Assembly (NCBI RefSeq): GCF_011516645.4
Contig: NZ_CP088284.1
Location: 248,001 to 312,000, forward strand
From: Bradyrhizobium septentrionale
GTDB taxonomy: Bacteria; Pseudomonadota; Alphaproteobacteria; Rhizobiales; Xanthobacteraceae
Reading direction: 5' to 3'
DNA: 64,000 bases
Translations under genes and position numbers: made by a program
The notes under the pieces: generated by a model
What the model was told of the DNA's origin: nothing
The model's input: only the letters and a program-made list of their open reading frames with translations
Databases searched by the model: none
Shown: positions 1 through 9,362 of the stretch, one piece after another
Position numbering within the stretch: the first letter of the stretch is position 1
How the letters are laid out: the number at the start of each line of letters is the position of its first letter

Positions 1-1189
1 TGATAAACATATAGGGCAGCTGGCTGCCAAGCTTGTAGTTGAGCTCGGCCGCCTTGCCTTCCTGGGTGTTACCGAAATATTTCGGCTTCTGCACAGAATT
101 TGCCGAGAAGAAAGCGGCATTGTCAGAGCCCTTGCGCATGGTCAGCGCGATGAAGCCCTGCTCGGCAAGTTCGAACTCGCGCCGGTCCGAGATGAGAACC
201 TCCGTCGGTACCTTGGTCTGCAATTGCCCCATCGCCTCATAGGTATGCAGATTGAGGTCCTCAACTGCGCCGCCCGATCGGGGGCCGATGATGTTCGGGC
301 ACCAGCGATATTTGGCGAAGCTTTCGGTTAAGCGCGTCGCGAAGGCAAAAGCAGCATTCCCCCAGAGGTAGTTGTCAGTTTCGCCGCCGGAGCCCTCTTG
401 GTAATTGAATGCCTTCACCGGGACCGTCTCGGGACCATAGGGCAAGCGCAGCAGGAAGCGCGGCAGCGTCAGGCCGAAATAGCGAGCGTCCTCGCTTTCG
501 CGGAACGATGTCCACTTGGCGTATTTTGGTCCCTCGAAGACCGATTGCAGGTCCTTTAGACCCGCGATCTCCTCATGACGTTCGACGCCGAACATGTCCG
601 GCGCAGCGGCAGCAATGACAGGCGCATGCGACATGGCGGCCACCGCGCTCATGTACCGCATCAGCTTAGCGTCCTGACTGCCACTGCCAAACTCGTAGGC
701 TGATATCATGGCTGCGACAGGCTCGCCGCCGAACTGACCGTACTCTGCGGTGTAGACGTGCTTGTACAGGCCGGACTTGACGATCTCCGGGCTGTCCTCG
801 AAGTCGGTGAGCAGTTCATCCTTGCTGACGCTGAGGAGTTCTATCTTGATGTTCTGACGGAAATCGGTGCGGTCGACCATGAACTTTAGACCGCGCCAGA
901 CCGACTCGAGCCCTTGGAACTCGACCGTATGCAGCACGTGGTCGAGCTGAGCCGAGATCTTGCTGTCGATCTCGGCGATCATCCGATCGACGAGCGCGTT
1001 GTTGACCTGCTCGTCGGCCCGGCTCGGTTTGAGGAGCTCGGCGAGGAAGGCTGCGACGCCCCGGCGGGCGAGATCGTACCCCTCGTCGCGCGGGGTGATC
1101 TTGGTTTCGACGAGGACTTGATCCAGCAGCGACAAATCGGTGGCCATGGTGGCGACTTCGGTCGACTGCTCCACGCTTGTATCGGTCAT
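1..1189 (-). CDS. tssC: T6SS contractile sheath large subunit TssC (partial)
   Basis: This is the large subunit of the T6SS tail sheath (VipB/ImpC/EvpB family), which polymerises with TssB around the Hcp tube and contracts to fire the spike; it acts in the cytoplasm on the baseplate. I translated about 396 codons from ATG at 1187-1189 to the window edge; the C-terminal part lies outside. Family-typical stretches are visible, such as QLDHVLHTVEFQGLESVWRG near residue 80, SAYEFG, ARYFGLTLPRFLLRLPYG and the R-rich core. It follows tssB by 37 bases on the same strand, so the two should be co-transcribed and made in matching amounts. The recognition is strong; only the missing end is open. Confidence 0.95.
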   Translation of the reverse strand, partial: MTDTSVEQSTEVATMATDLSLLDQVLVETKITPRDEGYDLARRGVAAFLAELLKPSRADEQVNNALVDRMIAEIDSKISAQLDHVLHTVEFQGLESVWRGLKFMVDRTDFRQNIKIELLSVSKDELLTDFEDSPEIVKSGLYKHVYTAEYGQFGGEPVAAMISAYEFGSGSQDAKLMRYMSAVAAMSHAPVIAAAAPDMFGVERHEEIAGLKDLQSVFEGPKYAKWTSFRESEDARYFGLTLPRFLLRLPYGPETVPVKAFNYQEGSGGETDNYLWGNAAFAFATRLTESFAKYRWCPNIIGPRSGGAVEDLNLHTYEAMGQLQTKVPTEVLISDRREFELAEQGFIALTMRKGSDNAAFFSANSVQKPKYFGNTQEGKAAELNYKLGSQLPYMFI

Positions 1190-1226
1190 AGCGCCATCGC
1201 TCCTCAAAAACGGCTCGTCGATCCGC

Positions 1227-1724
1227 TCACTCGCCCTCGCCGTTGCTGGTGAGCTCGCTCAAGAGCCGCGGCCGCGCGCCGTGGTCTTCGAGCAGATTCT
1301 GGATGGCTTTGCGGAAACTCGGCACGTTGCCCAGCGGACTCTTCAGCGCGATCAGGGCCGCGCGCAATTCGGTCAATGCACGCAATTCGGGGATTTGCCG
1401 TGCGACACGCTCGGGTTCGAAGTCGTTCAGACTCTCAAACCGCAGCGACACGGACAGCTTGCCGGCTTCGGGTTGGTCGTCGAGCCTATTCTCAGCAGAA
1501 ATATGGAGAGTCAGTTCCTGGCTTTTGACAACGTCGTTAAAATTGTCTTTGTCGATATTGACCATCTCGCGCTCCTCAATCGGGCGGTCATCGGTCCGTC
1601 CGGTGAAGTCGCCCAAAACCAACAATTTGAGCGGCAGTTCGACTTCCTCTTTCAGGTTGCCGGTTGCAGGCTTGAAGCGGATATTGATGCGCTCCTTTGG
1701 AGCGACCGAGCTTTCCTGTGCCAT
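1227..1724 (-). CDS. tssB: T6SS contractile sheath small subunit TssB
   Basis: The 165-residue product is the small sheath subunit (VipA/ImpB) that pairs with TssC to form the contractile T6SS sheath. The N-terminus carries the family pattern RINIRFKPATG followed by ELPLKLLVLGDFTGR, and the middle has the LSVSLRFESLNDFEP segment; the C-terminus is the helix that docks on TssC. The length matches the family. It lies between tssA (28 bases upstream) and tssC (37 bases downstream), the usual order. Nothing appears broken. Confidence 0.96.
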   Translation of the reverse strand: MAQESSVAPKERINIRFKPATGNLKEEVELPLKLLVLGDFTGRTDDRPIEEREMVNIDKDNFNDVVKSQELTLHISAENRLDDQPEAGKLSVSLRFESLNDFEPERVARQIPELRALTELRAALIALKSPLGNVPSFRKAIQNLLEDHGARPRLLSELTSNGEGE

Positions 1725-1752
1725 ATGAGTTCCTGTTAAGACGTTGTCCGGA

Positions 1753-3366
1753 CTAGATCAGCTGGCGACCAAGTTGGCTCGCGCGTGCGATGTCGATGCC
1801 TGCGACCCGCATTCGGATTTGCTCAAGCGCCACACGGCGGCTGGGCTCGTCGATCATCTGCTGCGAGTCGAAATGGGTCATCGCGCGGAAGCGCAGTTCG
1901 GCGGCGTCGAGTGCAAGCGTGGGCTCCCAGCTTTCGAGCTTGCGCTCGGCGATCATCTCTTCCATGTGCTCGAGCAGTGGGATAGCCGTCGTCACGAAGC
2001 CCGTTTCGACGCAGAAACGTGCTTGCGCAAGCTGGCCCACGAACCGCGCGCGTTCCCCAGCCGCGCCATTCAGCGCACGCGACAGCTTCTCGAGTGCGGC
2101 CTGCGGCTGCCCGCCGCCAACGAGCCTGTGTGCCTCGGCAACAGCTTCGTCGACAGGATCATGGCTCCTCGACACGTCCGCACCACCCACGGCGGCCCAG
2201 GCTCGCGTTTCGTCGTCCGCGAATGGCCGGCCGTCGTTGAACCGAAACTCCAATATCTGCGGATAGCGTGTGACCAGCAGAGCTACGCTTGCGCGCACCG
2301 CCGTGGCCGCCGACCCAAAGAGCGGCCCCATTTGTTCCAGCGCTTTGGCGGCATGCCGGTGAACGTCGAGCCAGAACGGTGCCGTCCAGACGATCTCTTC
2401 GGCCAAGTCTACGACATCGGCGCGCTGACCGGCCGCAATCTTGGCTTCTAACGCTGCAATAGTGTCCGCAGGCGGAAATATCGTCGTGCGCCCCCCTGTA
2501 TCGGGCGGCAGCGCGTCGAAGCGCATCCAGGCGCCGAAGCGATTGAGCAGATAGACCTTCGGGTCTGTGGGCGATGTGACGCGCCTTACGGCCGCAGCCT
2601 GTCGCAGCATATCCGGCAAGCCGTCGATAAGGCGGGCCGAGTCGCCATCGGAACTAGCCGGTAGCAATGCCTCCGGTGCTCCTGATTGAGCAGGTTCAAC
2701 CGGCGGAGTGGATACGGCCGGTGCGGCCGCGGTCTCATCGGCACCTTGTGCCGCCTCAGTCGCATGTTCTGCCGCCGCGGCGATTGCGCGCTTGGCCTTG
2801 TCGTAATGCGGCTTCAGCGCCCTCAATAGCTCGCCCAAAGCGACTTGCTTATTGATCACCTTCTCGCGCAATTGACGATCGAGATCATCAAGCGCCTCAT
2901 AGGCGGCGAGCACGGCCGGATATTCGGTTTCGACGGGCGCATTCTCTACCACCTCCGGTCCAACGCGACCAACGAGCCAATCGATCGCTCCGACCCGCGC
3001 CCGTTCCCGCTTGATCGGCGGAAAGAGTCCATCCCAATGCGCGTCCACCATTCCGCGCAAAACGCCTAAGCCGACGGCAAGGCCCTGGTATCTTCCAGTC
3101 CGAAACAAACCATAGGTCGCCCAACACGCGACCAAAATGTCCTTTGACTGCTTGGCCAGGATGTGGAGCGACAATGTGTTGACCTTGCTCCAATCAACCG
3201 CAGCTGGTCCGTCGGCCTCCATGCGCCGCACCTCGGCTTCGAGCCGTTCGAATTCGATCGCATCACGGACACTTATGCCGGCGGGCGCGGAGCCTGGCAC
3301 AGGCGCAGCACCGTGGCGCGCACGCGAATTGATGTCATCTCGAACCATCACCCAAGAGTCAATCAC
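1753..3366 (-). CDS. tssA: T6SS baseplate/cap protein TssA
   Basis: This 537-residue protein has the ImpA-type N-terminal domain of TssA (about residues 35-170, with the LVACWATYGLFRTGRYQGLAVG-type core cut by DGLFPP) and a variable alanine-rich linker (about 195-225) before a C-terminal helical domain. TssA primes and caps sheath growth at the T6SS baseplate. The annotated start is GTG, which overlaps the stop of the upstream 98-aa gene as GTGA, so translation is probably coupled; an internal ATG six codons later (MVRDD) is an alternative. Its place directly before tssB and tssC supports the call. Confidence 0.92.
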   Translation of the reverse strand: MIDSWVMVRDDINSRARHGAAPVPGSAPAGISVRDAIEFERLEAEVRRMEADGPAAVDWSKVNTLSLHILAKQSKDILVACWATYGLFRTGRYQGLAVGLGVLRGMVDAHWDGLFPPIKRERARVGAIDWLVGRVGPEVVENAPVETEYPAVLAAYEALDDLDRQLREKVINKQVALGELLRALKPHYDKAKRAIAAAAEHATEAAQGADETAAAPAVSTPPVEPAQSGAPEALLPASSDGDSARLIDGLPDMLRQAAAVRRVTSPTDPKVYLLNRFGAWMRFDALPPDTGGRTTIFPPADTIAALEAKIAAGQRADVVDLAEEIVWTAPFWLDVHRHAAKALEQMGPLFGSAATAVRASVALLVTRYPQILEFRFNDGRPFADDETRAWAAVGGADVSRSHDPVDEAVAEAHRLVGGGQPQAALEKLSRALNGAAGERARFVGQLAQARFCVETGFVTTAIPLLEHMEEMIAERKLESWEPTLALDAAELRFRAMTHFDSQQMIDEPSRRVALEQIRMRVAGIDIARASQLGRQLI

Positions 3367-3659
3367 AATGACACCACCATGGGCGACCGCGTATTGCGAC
3401 GGATCGCGACATTTGGACTGTCACCGTCGTACCCCCCCCCCGCGTACGATAAGCCGAGGGCAACACTCTTGTAAGTCACCACCGCTCCTCCTTGCACAGG
3501 CGTACTGGATGACGTTCCTGTTTCACCTCCTTCAAGCCTTATGCCAATTGCAATGACTTGATTTGCAAAAGCGATTTTCTCAATCGGAGGCATCACGTCC
3601 CCGACAGCATGTTGCAAACCCGACATCGGAGGCGGTGGCTGTTGGGTCGGCTCAGTCAT
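3363..3659 (-). CDS. Unknown 98-aa protein upstream of tssA, with a G10 tract
   Basis: I do not recognise this protein. I chose the ATG at 3657-3659 (MTEPTQQPPPP), preceded by a GAGG-like ribosome site; an upstream start would add 17 residues. The N-terminus is proline-rich, followed by a short region PIEKIAFANQVIAIGIRLEG and a glycine/tyrosine-rich end. It is the first visible gene of the T6SS cluster and its stop overlaps the tssA start by four bases. A run of ten identical bases (C on the plus strand, 3432-3441) sits inside it about 20 codons before the end, so slippage would alter its C-terminus and the coupling to tssA. Confidence 0.6.
   Translation of the reverse strand: MTEPTQQPPPPMSGLQHAVGDVMPPIEKIAFANQVIAIGIRLEGGETGTSSSTPVQGGAVVTYKSVALGLSYAGGGYDGDSPNVAIRRNTRSPMVVSL
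3432..3441 (-). repeat. Homopolymer of ten G in the gene before tssA
   Basis: Ten consecutive C on the plus strand are G on the coding strand and encode part of a glycine run (AGGGYDG). Such tracts are prone to slipped-strand changes. It is also a place where a base-calling error is plausible. Confidence 0.8.
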
Positions 3660-4259
3660 TGGCTCATTGGCCTCAAGGAGCCTTGGGCTCAGGCAAACCG
3701 CGCCGCGCACGCTGGGCTCGCGAAACTTCGAAAGAAGATGAGGCGAGGAGTTTCAACCCGGCACGTCGACAGATCGTTGTTGGAATATCTCATGTCGGGC
3801 GCGACCTTAAGCGCACTTCCGACTTGAGATGCAGCCCGTATTGGATGATGGCTCAAGTGTCTTCTCGCGTAAATCGGAGCAAATGATGAGCGATGGCGAG
3901 TCCTGGACAATCAAAGACCTCCCAATCCGGAGTTGATGGGACTGAGCGCAAGGACGAGCCCCTTGTTGAAGCGGGTTCTTCGGCGGTCGAGGCTCACCGA
4001 GGCATCAGGCCGGTCCGGGAGCGGATGCGCTCTGAACCGCAGGATTTGGGGGCGTCTTCAGTTGGCGTGGATCGTGGTGCGCCAAGCCGCGAAAGACATG
4101 AGGCGCGTTTCGGTAACGAGCCCCGGTCGGGTCATCGATCACCGCTTGGGCCGTCCGCGCGCGACCCAGATGTCAGATCTGGCGCTGACAGCGAACACGA
4201 CGTCCGAGCACTTTTAACTGCACTGGTGAGAACAGCGGTGACCCGCCGCAGGCTCCCAT

Positions 4260-5730
4260 GCTGCACCCATACCGACGACAAGGAACGCCTCAATGACTTC
4301 AAGGTGTCTGCGACTGCGGGCGTGCCTGTCGCAGGTCGACTCAAGCCGCGGACCGCCACGTCCATTGCGACCACTATTCGCAGCTTCTCTTGCTGGCTCT
4401 ACGACGAAACAAGCCGGGCATTATTGTTCGGCCTCACGACCGCTCGCTGGACGAAGATGCCGAGCTTTACAGTTTGAAAGGTGGTGGCAGAAAAGTCATG
4501 AATGCGCTGGCTCATCTTCGGAACTTCCTGTTGAGCGCCAGAGCGCCGGAAACCATGGGTCCACGGCTGGTTGCCTATCCCGAAGATGCGGCTCTCATCC
4601 AGAGGGCAGTCGAGGCGGCCGGAGCGGATTGCGAGAGGATATCCATGGCAGGGTTTCGAAACGCCGCGCGGTGTCAGCAGATCCGGTAGCATTCTTCGCG
4701 GGTTCAGTGTGTGGCTCCAGTCGCATGCCAAAAGCGCGATAGCAGGCCGCCTCGACGACCAGTCGCTGCGGGACGATGCCCAGAGGTACAGGCGCGTCAG
4801 AAAGTTCCACTCGGTGGGCGTCCAGTTGAAGCTGCTTTGGAAGTACAACTCGCTACGGGGGTCTCCAGCCATCAGCGACAACTTAGATCTGTTGGAACTG
4901 ATGGAGCGGGAGATGGAAGTTGACGGGCCACCGTCGGCCGCGGGGGACGTCGCCTCCAGCACTCTCTCCTGCAGGCAACTCCCGCGGCAACCATCAACGA
5001 CAACGATCTAGATCTGCTGGAGCGCGAGGTAGAAATAGACGGGCCGCGGGGGGAAGCAACCCCGCGGCCGAGCTCGCTGCGGGCGCCTCCCCCGGCGGCA
5101 GGCATCAGCGATGCCGGCTTAGAGCTGCGGAAGCAACTGGCGCTGCTGGAGCGGGAGATGGAGGCCGATGGGCCATCATCGGTCTCCTGGGAAGGTGATC
5201 CGCGGCTCACCTCATTCCAGGAACCGCTCGAAGAAGTGCTCGCCGTGTCGGGGACGCCATTGGAATTGCCATGATCGCCTCTGCCGTACCCCGATGGCAG
5301 TTTGAATTTTGAGACGGCCTTACGCGACGAAGTACGTAACGATGATCACGACACCGGGGCTTGGTGCGAGTTGGGCCAGCCGCAACAGTCATCTTATCCG
5401 GCAGCCGCGATACCGGCTCAGGCGCCGGCGTATGATTTCGGACATGTCGTCGCCTTGGGCTTCAATCACGGCCCGCAACGCGCCCCCGACGTCCTGATCG
5501 GCGCACTGAATAGAAGAGGAATGCTGCCGCAGTCATTCCAGCAGCCGACAGGTCTGATTATTCATGGTCAGCCCTATATGGCGGTGTTGGGGCCAGGGAT
5601 GAGGGAAGTGACCCCCAACAATCCGTTCAGCGCGAACATTATTCTGATGCCCCAATTTTATAGGCGGCTAAGTCGGCGGCGAGAGGCTAGGCGCGATTCT
5701 TCCACCTTACCACCTGCGGTACGCGCTTGA
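4260..5730 (+). pseudogene. Degenerate type III effector-like gene (NopD/BEL2-5-like) without protease domain
   Basis: Coding matter is spread over three frames. Two diverged copies of a helical repeat can be read, one at about 4360-4690 and one at about 4690-4850, both following the pattern I-R-x-F-S-x-W-L ... R..D.SL..DA..Y. Then come three acidic leucine repeats (4870-5200) and, after an in-frame TGA at 5272-5274, a module of about 75 residues at 5432-5665 (DFGHVVALGFNHG ... IHGQPY ... TPNNP) that is also present in the C48 protease gene at 5994-7304. At least two frameshifts (near 4390 and 4930-4980) and the stop make it nonfunctional as one protein. No protease domain follows, so it is truncated as well as frameshifted. 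The family link to rhizobial effectors is from domain resemblance. Confidence 0.6.
4870..5200 (+). repeat. Three acidic leucine-rich effector repeats
   Basis: Three related units read ISDNLDLLELMEREMEVDGP, INDNDLDLLEREVEIDGP and, with a 6-residue expansion, ISDAGLELRKQLALLEREME followed by ADGP. Each has D-L-x-L-L-E-like cores resembling plant EAR repressor motifs (LxLxL type). The first unit is in a different frame from the other two. Confidence 0.7.
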
Positions 5731-5993
5731 TCCACATACCGCACGATGTTCTTCATGGGCCAGCGGCAGTCACGGTGTCGATCCACCGTTCGGGCAGATC
5801 GACAGCGCTGAAAGGTTCGCTTTTAAGCCCGTCGCTCGGTGTCGAAGCGTCCGATTGGCTGGTCGATCACAGCCCGGCACCCACGATCCGGCGAGCGCGG
5901 GGTCGTGAGCGAGCCGACCCACGTCGTTCACGCGTCCTGGTACCCAACCAAGGTTCTGGTGCCGGCAAGCGACGCGCCAGCAGACCAAGCGCA

Positions 5994-7304
5994 TTACCGA
6001 GTTCGCCGTCGCGAATGCGCACGACCGCTCAGTCGATCCTGGAGTGCCTGCCGATCGGCGACGAGGTTGTCGAGGTGAAGCGGCTCGTCATCAGGCCGCT
6101 GCCCTTCCGCCAATCGTCTCGCCAGCGTCCGTGTGCCGTCCACCACAAAGACGCCGCAATCATAATTGTTCCCCTGCCGGTTCATGCGCGCGGTCTCGAG
6201 GCGAGCGCCCAGCCTGACTGCGAGTTCTCTTGCCCGGTCCGCGTGAGAACGCGTCGGCAAGGAGTCGTAGTGATAGGCAACGATCCCTTCCGGCTCGCGG
6301 CGATCAACGAGCAGCAGCGTCCAATGCGTACCGTCCCTGCTACTGACACCGCCATTGTTCACTGGCACGAACAGGAAGTTGGCGGTATCGTTACCATGCT
6401 CGTCATTGACGATCGCCAGCAAGGTTTCCTGCACGACGTTCGCGTCATCGGTCAAGCGCAGCAGATGAGCTTCCGCGGGCCGCAGAAACCGGGTGTGGGC
6501 GGCCAGATCCGGATTGTCCCTCTGCAATTCCCGCTCCAGGAGTGTGTAATCCGCCGTGATATGCTCGTCACCCAGCCACTGCGTGCGGCGGAGCGCCAGC
6601 GGACGCTGCACTGGGACGCCCGATCCGGAGGCCTGTTCATCCGGCTGATCCAGAGGGCCGGACGAGCTTTCGCGACGACTTTTGCCAATCCCTGACTTGA
6701 AACATGACCACAGCCCACAGCCTTTGGCACCCTTCGTCGGCATCGCAGACGTCGCAGCCTTGGTCGATGACGATGTTTTTCGCATATCTCCCGCGAAGCC
6801 TTCGATGCCCACTGCTGCGGGCTCGTGGGATTCGAAGCTAGATCCAGGGATGAGCGTAATATCAAGTCCTGCCGGATTATTTGGGGTCGGGTGCCTTGTT
6901 CCTTGCCCCAGCTTCGTCGTGTAAGGCCGACCATGGATGTAAAAATGTGTTCGCGACTGGAGCGGTGACGTCGGCAGGAGGCCTTTTCTGCTCAGTACAC
7001 CGATCAGGACATCGGAGGCTGATTGGCAACCATGGTCCCATGCCAAGCCGACGATATGCGTGAAGTCTTGCGCACGCGGGAAGTCCTCCGTTGGCACGCT
7101 GGCCTGTATCTCAACCGCGGGGCATGACAACTGGGCGGGCAGATCCAGGTGGCTCGAAGCGGTGCTGAACCCAGGAGATGCCGGTCGCTCAAGATGGCCG
7201 AAGGTCGGGGATGGTTCGGCGCTTGCAGACTGCGATGGCGACATCGGCTGTGTCCTCCCAAAAGGTCCCATCCCGCGCTTGGTTGAATCGAAGGCGCCCG
7301 GCAA
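5994..7304 (-). CDS. C48 (ULP1/XopD/NopD-like) cysteine protease effector
   Basis: The C-terminal half is a SUMO-protease (peptidase C48) domain. The catalytic residues are visible: His327 in GTHWTLLLVDRR, Asp347 in YHYDSLP, Gln377 in RQGNNYD and Cys383 in YDCGVFVVDG; the entry motif WLGDEHI is at about 243. Members of this family from rhizobia and Xanthomonas are type III secreted and cut SUMO from plant proteins in the nucleus; basic clusters (KSRRE, HSRRRTR) could serve as nuclear signals. Residues 80-152 form the module shared with the broken gene at 4260-5730. The start is uncertain: TTG at 7302-7304 or ATG (MGPFG) at 7269-7271; a stop lies five codons upstream. I saw no clear tts box. 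The gene converges on the broken paralogue. Confidence 0.75.
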   Translation of the reverse strand: MPGAFDSTKRGMGPFGRTQPMSPSQSASAEPSPTFGHLERPASPGFSTASSHLDLPAQLSCPAVEIQASVPTEDFPRAQDFTHIVGLAWDHGCQSASDVLIGVLSRKGLLPTSPLQSRTHFYIHGRPYTTKLGQGTRHPTPNNPAGLDITLIPGSSFESHEPAAVGIEGFAGDMRKTSSSTKAATSAMPTKGAKGCGLWSCFKSGIGKSRRESSSGPLDQPDEQASGSGVPVQRPLALRRTQWLGDEHITADYTLLERELQRDNPDLAAHTRFLRPAEAHLLRLTDDANVVQETLLAIVNDEHGNDTANFLFVPVNNGGVSSRDGTHWTLLLVDRREPEGIVAYHYDSLPTRSHADRARELAVRLGARLETARMNRQGNNYDCGVFVVDGTRTLARRLAEGQRPDDEPLHLDNLVADRQALQDRLSGRAHSRRRTR

Positions 7305-7903
7305 TAACCTCGAACGTCAGGCGCTGGAGCCCCGGATCGGAAACCACGCTGTGCCGAGCACTATCAGCCTCACACCTCGATCAAGGGACGGCACGGGCAT
7401 CGTGGCCGGAAGGACCCTCGAATTCGTTTCAACAAGAGAGACAAGGACTTCGGATCCGTCTCGCACGCCCTCCCCACGCTCATGATCCGCGAGCTGAACG
7501 GAGTTAGACAGGAACGCGACACGATCGATTAGATAATTTCCGTGCAACGCGACCGAGTCCTGATCGCGAGTCCGCGCGGGTGTACTCTGAAACGCCAAAC
7601 GCACACTTGAGCGCTACAAAATGCGAACGAACTGAACCCTTAGCGCGTCAGGTAGTCTCACAACCGCGCAGAATACAAAATACAGAAAGGAACTCGGTTG
7701 GCGCATGGGTTACAGTGCGTCCTTCAACGATCGGACATCATGTGATTGCTTGGCTTACCTACGAATCCTGCTCGTCCGGTGCGAGACGCAACAATTTTGC
7801 GGCACAGTCAACTACCAACCCGCGTAATTGATCTTGATGACAGAAACATGTCACCTTCCGCCGCTGAATATCGGCCGACCAAACGCACGAACAAGGAATC
7901 GGC
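7305..7903. other. About 600 bases without a recognisable gene
   Basis: A 95-codon open frame on the minus strand (7317-7604) ends just before the protease gene in another frame and resembles nothing I know; it might be an eroded effector N-terminus. I found no convincing tts box, terminator or repeat here. Confidence 0.4.
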
Positions 7904-8793
7904 ATGCAAGACCAATCACAGCAATCTGTTCCCGCGAGTGGCTCCGGTCCGCGCGCTGATTCCTTACTCACTGAAATGCTGCGTGCTCAGGTCTGCTCCA
8001 GCAGCGAAGTCTCGTTCCTCATGGAAGCGCATGACGGCCTCTCCGCCGCAATAGCCAAGCGCGTGAGTTCAAGGGTCTCTGGGCGTCGGGCCTGTCAATT
8101 GCCTGCTCGTTGGGCTGCCGCGACGCCAATGAAGCGTCCTGGAGCCAACTCGCCGACGTAGAACGAGCTTCCTGTGCTTGTTGTCGGGGATGGCGGCTTC
8201 GGGCACTTCAACAATGCTCGTCTATTGGCACGCACACTCCGTCAGCGTGGCGCTGCCGGGATTGCGCTGGAAGACAGCTTTTTCCCGAAGACGAACTCGC
8301 TTATTGGCGAGCGGCATCCCCTCGCCGATATCGACGAATTCTCCAGCCGCCCGCTTGCGTGCCGTGAAGGATACGGTCGCGGACGATTTGGTGCTTGTTG
8401 CCCGCATCGAAGCGTTGATTGTCGGGCATGAAATGGAAGAAGCCGTTTTGCGCACTCACGCTTGCGTGGATGCGGGAGCCAATGCGATCCTCATTCACTC
8501 GCGAAAGAGCGCCGCAGACGAGATCCTTGCGTTCACGCACGCCTGCCAGAACAGGTTGCCGGTCGTGATCGTTCCAACGAAATACTATCGAACATCGGTC
8601 TCTGCACGCATCGCGACGGTGATCTGGGCCAACCATTCCATGCGAGCGGCAATGCGGCAGGTCTGCGGCCGCAGCTGAGGGGAACACTGTCAGCATTGAG
8701 TCCGATATCGCGACACTCGACGAGGTCTTGAGGAACGACGAATTCGCAAGTGCAGAAGCGCGCTATCTTCGCCCTGCTGACTTAAGGCAATAG
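7904..8793 (+). pseudogene. Phosphoenolpyruvate mutase (phosphonate biosynthesis), frameshifted
   Basis: Pieces in all three frames assemble into a PEP mutase, the enzyme that makes phosphonopyruvate, the first step to nearly all C-P compounds. In order: FLMEAHDGLSAAIAK (about 8010-8055), KGLWASGLSIACSLG then CRDANEASWSQ (8060-8150), a gap, VVGDGGFGHFNNARLLARTL (8175-8245), GIALEDSFFPKTNSLIGERH and PLADIDEF (8255-8340), AVKDTVADDLVLVARIEAL then IVGHEMEEA (8360-8445), GANAILIHSRKSA and LPVVIVPTKYY (8480-8590), IWANHSMRAAM (8625-8655) and finally SDIATLDEVL (about 8700-8735) with a tail ending in TAG at 8791-8793. Several frame changes separate these, so it cannot give an active enzyme. The catalytic-loop motif EDSFFPKTNS is close to the usual EDKxFPKxNS. 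Confidence 0.85.
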
Positions 8794-9362
8794 CTTCTCT
8801 AACATACTCATTCTCGAAGGACCACCGCCATGCAACTGGCTGCCTTGCCATCATGCTCAAGCGCGCTTATCAGCAAGTCGCAGGTTTTCACTCCTGAAAT
8901 TGGGCATACCATCGACTGCCGCGACAGCTCATACGCGGCCGATCTGCCCATTGCCGCAATATCTCGGCCGATCTCCCCACCTCAACGACCATCCAGTCAC
9001 CGACGAAGGGTCACGAGCGCATTTCTCTCTCGGAGAAACCCCAACGCGGACGATGATCCGCGCTTCCGAAGATGTGGATCCGCTTTTCACGAAGCCCGTA
9101 GACCCCACACAGCAGCAGAACAACCGACATTGTGGGACCTTTGGAGAGCGCGTGGGGTTGGCTCAGCGGACAGTCTTGTTCACATCGTCGGGCGCCGCTG
9201 CGGCGAGGACTGCCGCCAAGACCCCTCGGTCTGAGGGAGTTGCCCATCCCCTCACAGGAGCTCTGCCGGGACCAGATTAACTACCGAAATCGCGGTGACG
9301 ATCCGTGTCGTTTACGCTTGGGAGTGAGGACGCGATATCAAACAACGACGAAGGGGAATGAA
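8794..9362 (+). other. Degenerate spacer between two phosphonate-type pseudogenes
   Basis: I could not assign any family in six frames. Position suggests that a third pathway gene may once have stood here, but no motif supports it. A good ribosome site (AAGGGGAA) lies at the end, before the next ATG. Confidence 0.4.

Noticed and set aside
1140..3556. Long plus-strand frames of 100-235 codons across the T6SS genes
   Set aside because: They are antisense to clear tssA and tssB genes and show only GC-rich shadow composition.
7643..7662. GTCAGGTAGTCTCACAACC as a tts box for the effector gene
   Set aside because: It matches the tts consensus poorly and is in the wrong orientation for the minus-strand protease gene.
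8794..9362. Phosphonopyruvate decarboxylase remnant between the two phosphonate genes
   Set aside because: No thiamine-diphosphate motif or recognisable block was found in any frame.
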